Notes: generated by a model not told the origin, from the sequence alone. Shown: positions 10,348 through 22,015, counted from the first letter of the stretch. The stretch is DNA of 64,000 nucleotides from Thauera sp. GDN1 (GCF_029223545.1 NZ_CP097870.1:620001-684000), one strand, 5' to 3'. Numbers and translations are program-made.

Positions 10348-11448
10348 ATGCAAGTTTCGACCATCAGCTTCGACCGCTTCAACGTGCTCGCCGACAACGA
10401 GGCGCAGGAGCGCATCCGCGCCGCGCGTGCCCGTCTGGGCGACAAGGCGGTGCTGCTGTGCCACCACTACCAGCGCGCCGACGTCTACCAGCACGCCGAC
10501 CTCACCGGCGACTCGCTCAAGCTCGCGCGCCTGGCCTCGCAGACCGACGCCGAGTTCATCGTGTTCTGCGGCGTGCATTTCATGGCCGAGGTCGCCGACA
10601 TCCTGTCCAAGCCCAGCCAGATCGCGATCCTGCCCGACCTCGCCGCCGGCTGTTCGATGGCCGACATGGCCAGCCTGGCCAAGGTCGAGCGCTGCTGGCG
10701 CGAACTCGCCGAGGTGCTCGACACGCCCGACGAGGTGATCACCCCGGTCACCTACATCAACTCCGCTGCCGACCTCAAGGCCTTCTGCGGCGAGCATGGC
10801 GGCATCGTGTGCACCTCGACCAACGCGCCGACCATCCTCGACTGGGCGTTCGCGAAGCGCGAGAAGGTGCTGTTCTTCCCCGACCAGCACCTCGGGCGGT
10901 GGACCGGCTTCAAGAAGGGCATCCCGCTCGACGAGATGGTGGTGTGGGATCCCGACCTCGAATACGGCGGCCTCACCCCCGAGCAGATCCGCAAGGCGAA
11001 GATCCTGCTTTGGAAGGGCCACTGCTCGGTGCACCAGATGTTCCAGCCGGTGCACATCGACCGCTGGCGCGAGAAGCATCCGCACGGCTTCGTCATCTCC
11101 CATCCGGAGAGCATGCTCGAGGTCTGCCAGAAGTCCGACTACGTCGGTTCCACCGAATTCATCCTCAACACCATCACCAATGCGCCGCCCAACACCCACT
11201 GGCTGGTGGGCACCGAGCTCAACCTGGTGAGCCGCCTGGCCGAGGAAATGAAGCCGCAGGGCAAGGTGGTGCAGTTCATGGCGCCCACCGTGTGCATGTG
11301 CTCGACCATGCAGCGCATCGACCCGCAGCACCTGGCGTGGACGCTGGAGAACCTCGCCGAGGGCAAGGTGGTGAACCAGATCAAGGTGCCCGCGCACGAG
11401 GCCGAGCTCGCCCGCATCGCGCTCGACCGCATGCTGGCCGTGTCCTGA
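10348..11448 (+). CDS. nadA: Quinolinate synthase
   Basis: Condenses iminoaspartate with dihydroxyacetone phosphate to make quinolinate in NAD synthesis. It has 366 residues and contains the [4Fe-4S] cysteine contexts FCGVHFMAEVADILS, VCTSTNAPT and CMCSTMQRIDP, along with the conserved HPE motif (VISHPESMLEVC). nadB and nadC are not in the window. The 128 bases upstream contain no recognisable operator. Confidence 0.97.
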   Translation: MQVSTISFDRFNVLADNEAQERIRAARARLGDKAVLLCHHYQRADVYQHADLTGDSLKLARLASQTDAEFIVFCGVHFMAEVADILSKPSQIAILPDLAAGCSMADMASLAKVERCWRELAEVLDTPDEVITPVTYINSAADLKAFCGEHGGIVCTSTNAPTILDWAFAKREKVLFFPDQHLGRWTGFKKGIPLDEMVVWDPDLEYGGLTPEQIRKAKILLWKGHCSVHQMFQPVHIDRWREKHPHGFVISHPESMLEVCQKSDYVGSTEFILNTITNAPPNTHWLVGTELNLVSRLAEEMKPQGKVVQFMAPTVCMCSTMQRIDPQHLAWTLENLAEGKVVNQIKVPAHEAELARIALDRMLAVS

Positions 11449-11467
11449 CCGGCGCGCACGGGGTCCG

Positions 11468-12223
11468 GTGGCCATGGCGCTCAGGATCTGCAGCTACAAC
11501 ATCCACAAGGGCTTCTCGCAGTTCAACCGCCGCATGGTGGTGCATGAACTGCGCGAGCGCCTGCGCAGCCTCGATGCCGATCTCGTCTTCCTGCAGGAGG
11601 TGCAGGGCCTGCATCTGGGCCATCCGGGGCGCCATCCCGACTGGCCGGCCTTGCCGCAGCACGAGTTCCTCGCCGAGGACGCCTGGCAGCAGACCGCCTA
11701 CGGCGGCAACGCCGTCTACGACCACGGGCACCACGGCAACGCGATCCTGTCCCGCCACCTGATCCTCAGCACCGCCAACCAGGACGTCTCCGACCACCGC
11801 TTCGAGCGCCGCGGCCTGCTGCACTGCGAGGTGCAGCTGCCCGAGTTCGCCATGCCGGTGCACTGCGTGTGCGTGCATCTGGGGCTGATGTCGGGCAGCC
11901 GGCGGCGGCAGATGATGGCGCTGGCCGAACGCATGGAGCAGCTTGCGCCCGGCGACGCACCGCTGATCATCGCCGGCGACTTCAACGACTGGCGCAACCA
12001 CGCCGACGAGCTGATCGGCCGCCGGCTCGGGCTGACCGAGGCCTTCGGCAGCGGCAAGGGGCGGCCGCCGCGCAGCTTTCCGAGCGCGCTGCCCTTCTTC
12101 CGCCTCGATCGCATCTACGTGCGCGGCTTCCGCGTGCGCCAGGCTGAGGTGCATTACGGCGCGCCGTGGGCGCGGATCTCCGACCACGCGGCGCTCACCG
12201 CCGACCTGGAGCCGGTGTCCTGA
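11468..12223 (+). CDS. Endonuclease/exonuclease/phosphatase (EEP) family protein
   Basis: A 251-residue metal-dependent hydrolase of the DNase I/exonuclease III fold. Signature pieces are the N-terminal RICSYNIHKG, the metal-binding glutamate in LVFLQEVQG, the active-site segment IIAGDFNDW and the C-terminal catalytic ISDHAAL. No signal peptide is evident. The stop overlaps the ClsB start (TGATG), so the two are likely coupled. In related bacteria this protein pairs with ClsB, hinting at a membrane-lipid link, but the substrate is unknown. Confidence 0.88.
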   Translation: MAMALRICSYNIHKGFSQFNRRMVVHELRERLRSLDADLVFLQEVQGLHLGHPGRHPDWPALPQHEFLAEDAWQQTAYGGNAVYDHGHHGNAILSRHLILSTANQDVSDHRFERRGLLHCEVQLPEFAMPVHCVCVHLGLMSGSRRRQMMALAERMEQLAPGDAPLIIAGDFNDWRNHADELIGRRLGLTEAFGSGKGRPPRSFPSALPFFRLDRIYVRGFRVRQAEVHYGAPWARISDHAALTADLEPVS

Positions 12224-13377
12224 TGCAGTTCCTGGCCGGCAACGCGGTCGCGCTGCTGGAGAATGGCGAGCAGTACTTCCCGGCGCTGGAAGCCGAGATC
12301 GACGCCGCCGGGCGCGAGATCTTCCTGCAGACCTACATTTTCGACGACGACCGCAGCGGCCAGCGCATCGCCGCCGCGCTCGCGCGTGCCGCGGCGCGCG
12401 GCGTGGCGGTCAAGCTCATGGTCGACGGCTTCGGCGGCCGCCCCTTCGTCGCCCGCATCCTGCCGCGGCTGCGTGCGGCGGGCGTGCAGGTGCTGATCTA
12501 CCGCCGCGAACTGCGTCCGCTGTCGCTGCGTCGCCACCGCCTGCGCCGGATGCACCGCAAGGTGGTGGTCATCGACGGCCGGGTGGCCTTCGTCGGCGGC
12601 ATCAACGTCGTCGACGATTTCGATGCCGGCCTGCTGGCGCATCCGCGCTTCGACTACGCGGTGCGGGTCGAGGGTCCTCTGCTGGAGCCGATCGTCGCTT
12701 CCGCGCAGCGCCTGTGGCGGCTGGTGGCATGGGCGAGCTTCCGCCGTCGCGACTCGCAGCCCTTTCTGGCGCCACCGCGTGTCGAGCCGGTGGGTGAGAT
12801 CCGCGCAGCCTTCCTGGTCCGCGACAACCTGCGCTACCGGCATGCGATCGAGGATGCCTACCTCGATGCGATCGCCGGCGCGCGTGACGAGATCGTCCTC
12901 GCCAACGCGTACTTCTTCCCCGGCCGGCGCTTCCGCCAGGCGCTGGTCGACGCGGCCGCGCGCGGGGTGCGGGTGACCCTGCTGCTCCAGGGGCTGTCCG
13001 ACCACCCGCTGCAGGTCTATGCCACCCGCGCGCTGTACCCGATGTTCCTGGCGCGCGGGATCCGCCTGTTCGAGTATCACCGCAGCCACCTGCACGCCAA
13101 GGTGGCGGTGATCGACCGCCGCTGGTCCACCGTGGGTTCCAGCAACATCGACGCCTTCAGCCTGCTGCTGGCACGCGAGGCGAACGTGTTCGTCGACGAT
13201 GCGGGCTTCGCCGCCCGCCTGCGCGCCAGCCTGGAAGCGGCGATCTGTGCCGGCGCCCGCGAACTCAAACCCTCCGACTGGCAGCGCCTGCCCCTGCTGC
13301 GCCGCGGACTGAGCTGGCTGGCCTACCAGGTGGTGCGCCTGGCGATCGGCATCGCCGGCTACGGCGGGAGGCACTGA
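12223..13377 (+). CDS. clsB: Cardiolipin synthase B (phospholipase D family)
   Basis: Predicted to make cardiolipin from phosphatidylglycerol and another phospholipid. The ATG at 12223 overlaps the upstream stop and gives 384 residues. Two HKD motifs mark the phospholipase D fold: H111-x-K113-x4-D118 (MHRKVVVIDGR) and a second in LHAKVAVIDRRWSTVGSSN. It lacks the two N-terminal membrane helices of ClsA, which fits ClsB. A hydrophobic C-terminus may hold it at the membrane. Confidence 0.93.
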   Translation: MQFLAGNAVALLENGEQYFPALEAEIDAAGREIFLQTYIFDDDRSGQRIAAALARAAARGVAVKLMVDGFGGRPFVARILPRLRAAGVQVLIYRRELRPLSLRRHRLRRMHRKVVVIDGRVAFVGGINVVDDFDAGLLAHPRFDYAVRVEGPLLEPIVASAQRLWRLVAWASFRRRDSQPFLAPPRVEPVGEIRAAFLVRDNLRYRHAIEDAYLDAIAGARDEIVLANAYFFPGRRFRQALVDAAARGVRVTLLLQGLSDHPLQVYATRALYPMFLARGIRLFEYHRSHLHAKVAVIDRRWSTVGSSNIDAFSLLLAREANVFVDDAGFAARLRASLEAAICAGARELKPSDWQRLPLLRRGLSWLAYQVVRLAIGIAGYGGRH

Positions 13378-13497
13378 CACCGCGCCGAGGTTCGCACGGC
13401 GGGGTGCCGAGGGTTCGTGTTGGAGCGCCGCAAGGCGCGATTCGGGCCGATGGGGCTGAGGTACCCGGGTGGATCGCCCCGCCGCCGTGTTCGCGCT

Positions 13498-13920
13498 TCA
13501 GCCGATCAGGCGGCGATGCTCGATCTTGGTGCAGCGATCGCTCACCACTTTCAGTCCGGCGGCGGCGGCCTTGTCCGCAGCTTCGGGCGCGATTACCCCG
13601 AGTTGCAGCCACACGCTGGCGGCTCCCACCGCGATCGCCTCGTCCACCACCGCCATCACCTCTGTCGGCTTGCGGAACACGTCGACGATGTCGATCTTGC
13701 CCGGCACCTCGTGCAGGCTGGGGTAGCACTTCAGGCCCATGACCTCCTGGTAGGCCGGGTTGACCGGGATGATCGTGTACCCGGCGCGCTGCAGGTAGTG
13801 CGCGACCTCGTGGCTGGGGCGATCGGGCTTGGCGGAGATGCCCACGACTGCGATCGTGCGTGTTTCCTGCAGCAGCTTGCGGATGGCCTCGGGCTGGGCG
13901 CTGATGTCGTTCGGATGCAT
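13498..13920 (-). CDS. CoA-binding domain protein (YccU-like)
   Basis: A 140-residue Rossmann-fold protein of the CoA_binding_2 family. TIAVVGISAKPDRPSHEVA is the nucleotide-binding loop and strand, and IIPVNPAYQEVMG and the DVFRKPTEV segment are conserved. Homologues bind CoA or derivatives, but no reaction is established. It lies 8 bases after gluQ on the same strand, so probably in one transcript. Confidence 0.85.
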   Translation of the reverse strand: MHPNDISAQPEAIRKLLQETRTIAVVGISAKPDRPSHEVAHYLQRAGYTIIPVNPAYQEVMGLKCYPSLHEVPGKIDIVDVFRKPTEVMAVVDEAIAVGAASVWLQLGVIAPEAADKAAAAGLKVVSDRCTKIEHRRLIG

Positions 13921-13928
13921 GGATTTCC

Positions 13929-14867
13929 TCAGAAGGAGCCGTCCGCCACCGCCTGGCGGCAGTGCGGCACGGCGGCGATGGACCAGTGCGCCTGCGCCCA
14001 CCGCCAGAGTTCGGCCAGCGGTGCGCCGGCGAGCGTGCCGGGGGGATTCTGGCCGAGAAAGCGCAGTGCGGCCAGCAGTGCGGCCTGCGGCGGGTGCTCG
14101 TCGATGGCGCGCGCCAGGGTCTGCTTGGAGAGCTTCTCGCCGGCGGCGTTGGTGGCGAGCGGCAGGTGCGCGTAGGCCGGAACCGGTGCGCCGAGCAGGC
14201 CGAGGAGGTGGATCTGGCGTGCGGTGGAGTCGAGCAGGTCGGCACCGCGCACGACGTGGGTGACGCCGGCCTCGGCATCGTCGACCACCACCGCGAGCTG
14301 GTAGGCGAACAGGCCGTCGGCGCGCCTGACCACGTAGTCGCCGGCGTCGGCGGCGAGGTCGATCTCCTGCGGTCCCTGCACCGCGTCGTCGAAGTGGATC
14401 ACGCCGTCCGCGCGCACCCGCCAGGCGCGGCCTTCGCGTCTGGGCGCCAGGCCGCCGCGGCAGGTGCCCGGATAGCGGCGCGAGCCGTCGCGGGCGAGCG
14501 GCTGGCCGACGAGTTCGCGCCGGGTGCAGACGCAGGGGTAGGCGTGGCCGGCGGCTTTCAGGGTGTCGAGCGCAGCCTCGTAGGCTGCGCTGCGGCGGCT
14601 CTGGCGGACGATCTCGCCGTCCCACTCGAAACCGAAGCGTGCCAGCGTGGCGATGATGCCCTCGGCGGCGCCGGGAACGCTGCGCGGGGCATCGACGTCC
14701 TCGATGCGCAACAGCCAGCGTCCGCCGTGCGTGCGTGCGTCGAGGTAGCTGCCGACCGCGGCGACCAGCGAGCCGAAGTGCAGCGCGCCGGTGGGCGAGG
14801 GCGCGAAGCGGCCGATGTAGGGGGCGGAGGAATCCGGCGACGTGAAGGTGGTGGCGAAGGACTGCAT
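13929..14867 (-). CDS. gluQ: Glutamyl-Q tRNA(Asp) synthetase
   Basis: A truncated relative of glutamyl-tRNA synthetase that attaches glutamate to the queuosine base of tRNA-Asp. The ATG at 14867 gives 312 residues with no anticodon-binding domain. FAPSPTGALHFGS contains the HIGH-type motif and GEKLSKQT the KMSKS-type motif. A zinc site is suggested by the CVC after YP and the later YPGTCRG. It is divergent from the DMT transporter and upstream of the CoA-binding gene. Confidence 0.93.
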   Translation of the reverse strand: MQSFATTFTSPDSSAPYIGRFAPSPTGALHFGSLVAAVGSYLDARTHGGRWLLRIEDVDAPRSVPGAAEGIIATLARFGFEWDGEIVRQSRRSAAYEAALDTLKAAGHAYPCVCTRRELVGQPLARDGSRRYPGTCRGGLAPRREGRAWRVRADGVIHFDDAVQGPQEIDLAADAGDYVVRRADGLFAYQLAVVVDDAEAGVTHVVRGADLLDSTARQIHLLGLLGAPVPAYAHLPLATNAAGEKLSKQTLARAIDEHPPQAALLAALRFLGQNPPGTLAGAPLAELWRWAQAHWSIAAVPHCRQAVADGSF

Positions 14868-15105
14868 GGCGTGGATGCTAGCATCGGCCGGCCCGTCGCC
14901 TGCAACCGAGGGCGGCGAGGCCGCGGCCGGGCATCCGGAATGGGTTATCGTGCACGCCTTCGCGCCGCCGCTGTGGCGCCCTTCGCCTCCTCGCCACCGT
15001 GTCGCTCCCCGCTTCGCTCCGCCTGCCGTCCCAAGCGACCTCCGCCCTCGCTGCCCGCCCGCGCCCTGAGCGCCGGCTCCCGCGGCGCGTGCCCGAGGTC
15101 GGCCG

Positions 15106-16017
15106 ATGAGCGCCCCGTCGACGCCGCACGCCCCGGCTGCGGGCCAGCGCCTCGAAGCCGACCTGCTGCTGACACTGACCACGGTCATTGCCGCCGCAGG
15201 CTGGATCTTCTCCAAGGAGGCGCTCGCCGGCATGCCGCCGCTGACCTTCGTCGGCCTGCGCTTCGCGATCGCCGGTCTGGTGCTGGCCATGTTCTCGCTG
15301 CCGCAGTTGCGGGCGCTCGACCTGCGCGGCCTGCGCGACAGCGTGCTCGTCGGCGCCCTGTTCGCCGCCGGCATGGTGCTGTGGATCCTCGGCCTGGCGC
15401 ACAGCAGCCATCTGGGCGAGGCCTCGTTCATCTCCAGCATGGGCATCGTCATGGTGCCGGTGTTCGCACGCCTGTTCTTCGGCGACCGTCCGCCGTCCAC
15501 CACCTGGTTCGCGCTGCCGCTGGCGCTGGGCGGTTTCGCCTGCCTGTCGCTCGAGGGCGGCTTCCGCATCGAGCTCGGGCAGTGGTTCTTCCTCGGCGCG
15601 GCGACCGTGTTCGCGCTGATGTTCAACGTCAATTCGCATGTGGTGCGCAACGTGCCGGTGCGTGCACTGAGCGTGGTGCAGATGCTGGCGGTCGGCGTGC
15701 TGGTGTTGCCGCCCGCGCTGCTGATCGAGAGCTGGCCGCAGCAGTGGAGCGGGGCGATGCTCGGCTGGCTGCTCGCCAGCGCGCTGCTCGCCACCACGCT
15801 GCGCTTCCTGCTCCAGCTCTATGGCCAGAGCCTGACCACGCCCAGCCATGCGGCGCTGATCATGATGCTCGAGCCGGTATGGACCGCGCTCGCCGCGGCG
15901 TGGTGGTTCGCCGAGACCATGAGCGCGCTGCAGCTCGCCGGCTGCGGGCTGATCTTCCTGGCGCTGGTGGTCAGCCGCTGGGTGTGGATCCGCGGGCTGT
16001 TCGGCGGGCGGGCGTAG
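15106..16017 (+). CDS. DMT-superfamily (EamA) permease
   Basis: An inner-membrane transporter of 303 residues with about ten hydrophobic helices arranged as two EamA repeats. The first repeat begins LLLTLTTVIAAAGWIFSKEA and ends at MVPVFARLFFGDRPPS; the second ends ALIMMLEPVWTALAAAWWFAE, a typical EamA signature. Family members export amino acids, nucleotides or other metabolites; the substrate cannot be told. It is divergent from gluQ. Confidence 0.88.
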   Translation: MSAPSTPHAPAAGQRLEADLLLTLTTVIAAAGWIFSKEALAGMPPLTFVGLRFAIAGLVLAMFSLPQLRALDLRGLRDSVLVGALFAAGMVLWILGLAHSSHLGEASFISSMGIVMVPVFARLFFGDRPPSTTWFALPLALGGFACLSLEGGFRIELGQWFFLGAATVFALMFNVNSHVVRNVPVRALSVVQMLAVGVLVLPPALLIESWPQQWSGAMLGWLLASALLATTLRFLLQLYGQSLTTPSHAALIMMLEPVWTALAAAWWFAETMSALQLAGCGLIFLALVVSRWVWIRGLFGGRA

Positions 16018-16161
16018 GCAGCCGGCGCGGCTTGTCCCCAGCGGATGGGGACGAGCCTGTGGGGCACCATGTGGATAAGTGCGCACAGGCCATGCCGGCG
16101 CTGGGCTTCGAGTCGTTGCTCAAGAATGAGGCAGCGCCCTGGACACCCCGGAAGCGCGATG

Positions 16162-16186
16162 AAAAAAACCGCGCGGGTGCGCGGTT
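16162..16186 (-). terminator. Rho-independent terminator after ychF
   Basis: AACCGCGC/GCGCGGTT arms (16167-16174 and 16179-16186) with a 4-base loop. On the minus strand the stem runs into seven T residues. It lies about 50 bases past the ychF stop. Confidence 0.85.
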
Positions 16187-16236
16187 CTCCGTGGGCTTTC
16201 ATGACGTCCCGACCGCGAACGAGGCCGGGATGACGG

Positions 16237-17328
<1,092 letters not shown>

Positions 17329-17612
17329 GTGAATCCTTGATCGTTCCGGGGGCGTGCGCCGCTTCGTCGGCGGCTACGGTCTTGATCCGGTGTGGAAAAC
17401 CCGGGATTGTACCGTGTCGCGGGGTGCGGCTCCAAAGTGGGCGCGGGCGGTGGGGCGACGCTCGTCGGGTCGCCCGCGGTGGTAGGGAAGGCGATCAGGG
17501 CGTGGGGCCGGCAGCCGCGAACCTCCGCATGAGGGCGCATGGCCCTTGGCGCCTTGCCGGCCTACAATCGCCCGTTCTGCATTTGTCCAAAAACAGACGG
17601 GAGGAGACGGGG

Positions 17613-18530
17613 ATGAGCACCAACTGGATCGAGGCGATCGACACCCGCAGCGCGGCGGCGCTGGCGTCGGGGGCGCTGGTGCCGGTGCAGGCCGAGCAGG
17701 TCGAAATCGAGGACGCCGGGATGCGCTTCATCGTGCGCTGGGTGTCCTCGCTGGCAGCCAAGGATGCGAGCAGGACCGGCGCCAACGCGGCGGAGGGCGG
17801 GAAGGCGAAGGACGAGAAGACGGTCGCGATCCCGGGCGGGCCGCGCGATCCGAACTTCAACCCCTTCCTGAATCCCGATCCCGAGCTGACCGTGGGGCCG
17901 ATCGGCGATACCCATGTCGCCATCCTGAACAAGTTCCCGTTGTGCGCGCGCCACCTGGTGCTGGCACGGCGCGAGTTCGAGGAGCAGCTGCTGCCGCTGG
18001 CGCCCAGCGATTTTTCCGCGCTCGCCGAGCTGATGGGCGAGGCGGGCGGGATCGGGCTGTACAACGGCGGCACCGCCGCGGGGGCGAGCCAGCGTCACAA
18101 GCATGTGCAGTGGATGCCGGACGATGCCGGCAACGCCAGCCTGCGGTTGTTCGCGCCCGGGCTGCCGCCGGGCCTGGCGGAGCAGGGCGTGGCCACGCAT
18201 CCCGCGCTGCCGATGCGGCATTGCTTCGTGCGCGTGCGCTGCGGCCGGGGCGAGGCGACGAAGGTCGCGGCCGACAGCCTGCACGCGGGTTTCGAGCGTG
18301 CCTGCGCGGAGCTGGGTCTGGAAGCGGGGGAGGATGGGCTGCTGCCGCCCTTCAACCTGCTCGCGGGCGAGGGCTGGCTGCTGGCGATTCCGCGCCGCCA
18401 GGAGCATTTCGAGGGCATCTCGATGAGCGCGGTGTGCTTCGGCGGCACGCTGTACACCCGCCATCGCGAGCAGATCGAGGCGATCCGCGCGGTGGGGCCG
18501 CTGCGCGCGCTGGCCGCGGTCGGGTACTGA
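17613..18530 (+). CDS. ATP adenylyltransferase (Ap4A phosphorylase type)
   Basis: Predicted to split diadenosine tetraphosphate with phosphate to ADP and ATP, or to run in reverse. The ATG at 17613 follows GGGAGGAGA and gives 305 residues. The catalytic HxHxQ motif appears in QRHKHVQWMP, as in the phosphorylase branch of the HIT superfamily (true HIT hydrolases have HxHxH). The N-terminal region carries VGPIGDTHVAILNKFP. It converges on pth, with stops 7 bases apart. Confidence 0.88.
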   Translation: MSTNWIEAIDTRSAAALASGALVPVQAEQVEIEDAGMRFIVRWVSSLAAKDASRTGANAAEGGKAKDEKTVAIPGGPRDPNFNPFLNPDPELTVGPIGDTHVAILNKFPLCARHLVLARREFEEQLLPLAPSDFSALAELMGEAGGIGLYNGGTAAGASQRHKHVQWMPDDAGNASLRLFAPGLPPGLAEQGVATHPALPMRHCFVRVRCGRGEATKVAADSLHAGFERACAELGLEAGEDGLLPPFNLLAGEGWLLAIPRRQEHFEGISMSAVCFGGTLYTRHREQIEAIRAVGPLRALAAVGY

Positions 18531-18536
18531 GCGGGT

Positions 18537-19226
18537 TCAGGCGCCGGAGCCGTCCGTCACGGGCGGTTCCGCGCTCGCGTCCGGCTGCGCTGACCCGGGG
18601 GGCTTGGCAGGCTTCGGCGGCTTGGGCGGTTTCGGTGCTGCGGGGCGGGCGTTGAGCCGGGTCGCCGCGGCGTTGAGTTCGCCGCGCACGATCTGCGGCC
18701 AGATCGCGAGTGCCTTGTCGATGGCCTCGTCGATCAGCTGCTGTTCCTCGCGGCGCGCGGGCTTGAGCACGAAATTGACCACCTCGTTGCGGTCGCCTGG
18801 ATGGCCGATGCCGATGCGCAGTCGCCAGTAGTCGTTCGTGCCGAGGTGGGCCGAGGTGTCCTTCAGCCCGTTGTGGCCGCCGAGGCCGCCACCGAACTTG
18901 AGGCGCAACTGCCCGGGCGGGATGTCGAGTTCGTCGTGCACGACGAGGATCTCGGCGGGCTCGATGCGGTAGAAGCGCGCCAGAGCGCCGATGGCCTGGC
19001 CGGAGCGGTTCATGTAGGTCTGCGGCATCAGCAGCCACATGCCGGCTTCGCGCGCGTTGGCGACCAGGCCGTGGAAACGGGATTCGTGCGAGAAGCGCGC
19101 ACCGAGTTCGTCGGCGAGCCGCTCACAAAACCAAAACCCGGCGTTGTGCCGGGTTTCGGAATATTCGGCGCCCGGATTGCCGAGGCCGACGATCAGACGG
19201 GGCGGACGCGCAGGCGCGTTGCTCAT
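18537..19226 (-). CDS. pth: Peptidyl-tRNA hydrolase
   Basis: Releases peptides from tRNAs that have dropped off the ribosome. It has 229 residues, about 35 more than usual. The core shows GLGNPGAEYSETRHNAGFW with the catalytic histidine in RHNAG, then VVHDELDIPPG with the catalytic aspartate, and GGGLGGHNGLKD. The extra C-terminal tail is Pro/Lys-rich (PKPPKPPKPAKPP) followed by an acidic/Ser stretch. It follows rplY by 45 bases, a familiar prs-rplY-pth order. Confidence 0.96.
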   Translation of the reverse strand: MSNAPARPPRLIVGLGNPGAEYSETRHNAGFWFCERLADELGARFSHESRFHGLVANAREAGMWLLMPQTYMNRSGQAIGALARFYRIEPAEILVVHDELDIPPGQLRLKFGGGLGGHNGLKDTSAHLGTNDYWRLRIGIGHPGDRNEVVNFVLKPARREEQQLIDEAIDKALAIWPQIVRGELNAAATRLNARPAAPKPPKPPKPAKPPGSAQPDASAEPPVTDGSGA

Positions 19227-19271
19227 CGTTCGTCGGTCTCCGGCATCCGGGCTGCGGGCGTCGGAAGTGGC

Positions 19272-19877
19272 TTACGCCGCTTCGCCTTCGCCCTCGCCCT
19301 CGGCGGCAGCACCCTTCACGACCAGCGCGGTCGCGACCACCGGGTCGCCTTCGCCGTGCTGGACCAGCTCGACGCCGGCCGGAAGCGTGATCTGCGAGAC
19401 GTGCACCGACTGGCCGGCTTCCAGTGCCGACAGGTCGACCGAGATGAACTCGGGCAGGTCCTTGGGCAGGCACTGCACGTCGAGTTCGTTGATGGTGTGC
19501 GAGATCATGCAGCCGCCGAGCTTGACGGCCGGGCTGACGTCGTCGCCGACGAAGTGCAGGGGCACCTTCAGGTGCATCTTCTGGCCGGCGTCGACGCGCT
19601 GGAAGTCGAGGTGCAGCACCTGCTGCTTGAACGGGTGCCATTGCACGTCGCGCAGCACGGCGTTCTGCTTGGCGCCTTCGACGTCGATGCTCAGCACGGA
19701 AGCGTGGAAGGCTTCCTTGCGCAGCAGGTGGTAGAGCTCGTTGTGGTCCATGGCCACGGCCTGGGCTTCGCCCGCACCGCCGTAGATGATGCCCGGGATC
19801 TGGCCGGCGCGACGCAGGCGGCGGCTCGCACCCGTACCCTGCGCGTCACGCTTGGTGGCCTTGAATTCGATTTGCAT
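19272..19877 (-). CDS. rplY: 50S ribosomal protein L25/general stress protein Ctc
   Basis: The 5S-rRNA-binding ribosomal protein. The ATG at 19877 gives 201 residues: the N-terminal L25 domain (about 1-95) plus the C-terminal TL5/CTC domain (about 100-185), ending in an acidic EGEGEGEAA tail. The segment GASRRLRRAGQIPGIIYG is typical of the family. It sits between prs and pth on the same strand. Confidence 0.95.
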   Translation of the reverse strand: MQIEFKATKRDAQGTGASRRLRRAGQIPGIIYGGAGEAQAVAMDHNELYHLLRKEAFHASVLSIDVEGAKQNAVLRDVQWHPFKQQVLHLDFQRVDAGQKMHLKVPLHFVGDDVSPAVKLGGCMISHTINELDVQCLPKDLPEFISVDLSALEAGQSVHVSQITLPAGVELVQHGEGDPVVATALVVKGAAAEGEGEGEAA

Positions 19878-19968
19878 GGTGATGCTCCTGAGTGGATGTT
19901 GTCCGCGCCCGCGACCAGGCGAAGACGTAGGAAGCCCGCGGCGCCTTGCGGCGCCACGGGCGGAAAAC

Positions 19969-20919
<951 letters not shown>

Positions 20920-20969
20920 TTCTGCTACTCCGAGTGCCGTAAGAAACGACGCGCGAATATTCGGCGCGT

Positions 20970-21006
20970 AAAAACGACTCGGGCAGACCCGTGGTCTGCC
21001 CGTCGT
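20970..21006 (-). terminator. Terminator between tRNA-Gln and prs
   Basis: GGGCAGACC/GGTCTGCCC arms (20981-20989 and 20993-21001), extended outward by ACGAC/GTCGT. The minus strand ends in GTCGTTTTT (plus-strand A run 20970-20974). It lies 5 bases past the tRNA 3' end. Confidence 0.82.
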
Positions 21007-21010
21007 TGTA

Positions 21011-21087
21011 TGGCTGGGGAGGAAGGATTCGAACCCTCGAATGCCGGAATCAAAATCCGGTGCCTTAACCGACTTGGCGACTCCCCA
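21011..21087 (-). tRNA. tRNA-Gln (TTG)
   Basis: A 77-base cloverleaf read on the minus strand with encoded CCA. Acceptor arms are TGGGGAG/CTCCCCA, the anticodon stem is CCGGA/TCCGG around loop TTTTGAT with anticodon TTG, and the T-loop is GGTTCGAATCC. It lies just after ispE and before prs. Confidence 0.97.
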
Positions 21088-21127
21088 AGAAACCTTTTCG
21101 CCTGCGCTGCGATCGTTCAGGCGGGCA

Positions 21128-22015
21128 CTATTGTAACCACTCGTAAAGCGGATGGCGAGAGAGACTTCGCGCCTTCCATGCTTTCCAGCGTGGCGGACAA
21201 TCTTTCGTGATGCGGTCGGCCTCGACTTCCGAGGGAACTTCCGCGAACACGCAGGCGCCCGAGCCTGTCATCATGGCCGGCGCAAAGGCGCCCAGCCAAT
21301 CGATCGCGCGCTGCACTTCCGGATAGCGACTGCAGGCCACGGCTTGCAGGTCGTTTCGCGTAGTGCTTGCTGCGAAGTCCACCATTTTGATGGGGGTGGT
21401 GTTTCGCGTCAAGTCCTCCGCCGAAAAAATTTCCGCGGTCGGCACCGAGACTCCCGGCGAGACCACCACGTACCACGCCGGCGGCAGCGCGAGCGGCTGC
21501 AGCGCCTCGCCGACGCCTTCGGCGAAGGCGTCGCGGCCGAAGACGAAGACCGGGACGTCGGCGCCGAGGCGCAGGCCGAGTGCCTGCAGGTCGGTGCGCG
21601 AAAGTCCGGTGCCCCACAGACGGTTGAGGGCGATCAGCGTGGTCGCCGCATCCGAACTGCCGCCGCCGATGCCGCCGCCCATCGGCAGCACCTTGTGCAC
21701 CGTGATGTCCGCGCCGAGCGTGCTGCGGGTGTGGGTCTGCAGCAGGCGCGCGGCGCGCACGACCAGGTCGTCGGCCTCGGCCACGCCCGGCACCTCATTC
21801 ACGCGGCGGATGCGGCCGTCGCTGCGCAGCGCGAAGTCGAGCGTGTCGCCCCAGTCGAGCAGGCGGAACGCCGTCTGCAGCAGGTGGTAGCCGTCGGCGC
21901 GGCGGCCGACGACGTGCAGGAAGAGGTTGAGTTTGGCCGGTGCCGGGCAGGCGTCGAGCCGCGTCGGGTGTCGGTCGTCGGCGGTTGTGGGGGCGGTCAG
22001 GGCAGGGCGGTCCAT
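21128..22015 (-). CDS. ispE: 4-diphosphocytidyl-2-C-methyl-D-erythritol kinase
   Basis: The ATP-dependent kinase step of the non-mevalonate isoprenoid pathway. It has 295 residues with the GHMP-kinase signatures [19 protein letters not shown] near the N-terminus, the ATP-binding glycine loop [14 protein letters not shown], and a C-terminal [11 protein letters not shown]. Its start overlaps the lolB end by 19 bases. The lolB-ispE-tRNA-Gln-prs order is common in beta- and gammaproteobacteria. Confidence 0.96.
   Translation of the reverse strand: MDRPALTAPTTADDRHPTRLDACPAPAKLNLFLHVVGRRADGYHLLQTAFRLLDWGDTLDFALRSDGRIRRVNEVPGVAEADDLVVRAARLLQTHTRSTLGADITVHKVLPMGGGIGGGSSDAATTLIALNRLWGTGLSRTDLQALGLRLGADVPVFVFGRDAFAEGVGEALQPLALPPAWYVVVSPGVSVPTAEIFSAEDLTRNTTPIKMVDFAASTTRNDLQAVACSRYPEVQRAIDWLGAFAPAMMTGSGACVFAEVPSEVEADRITKDCPPRWKAWKARSLSRHPLYEWLQ

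Noticed and set aside
13378..13497. Short hairpin GCGCCGCAAGGCGC after clsB as a terminator
   Set aside because: Only five pairs and no T run.
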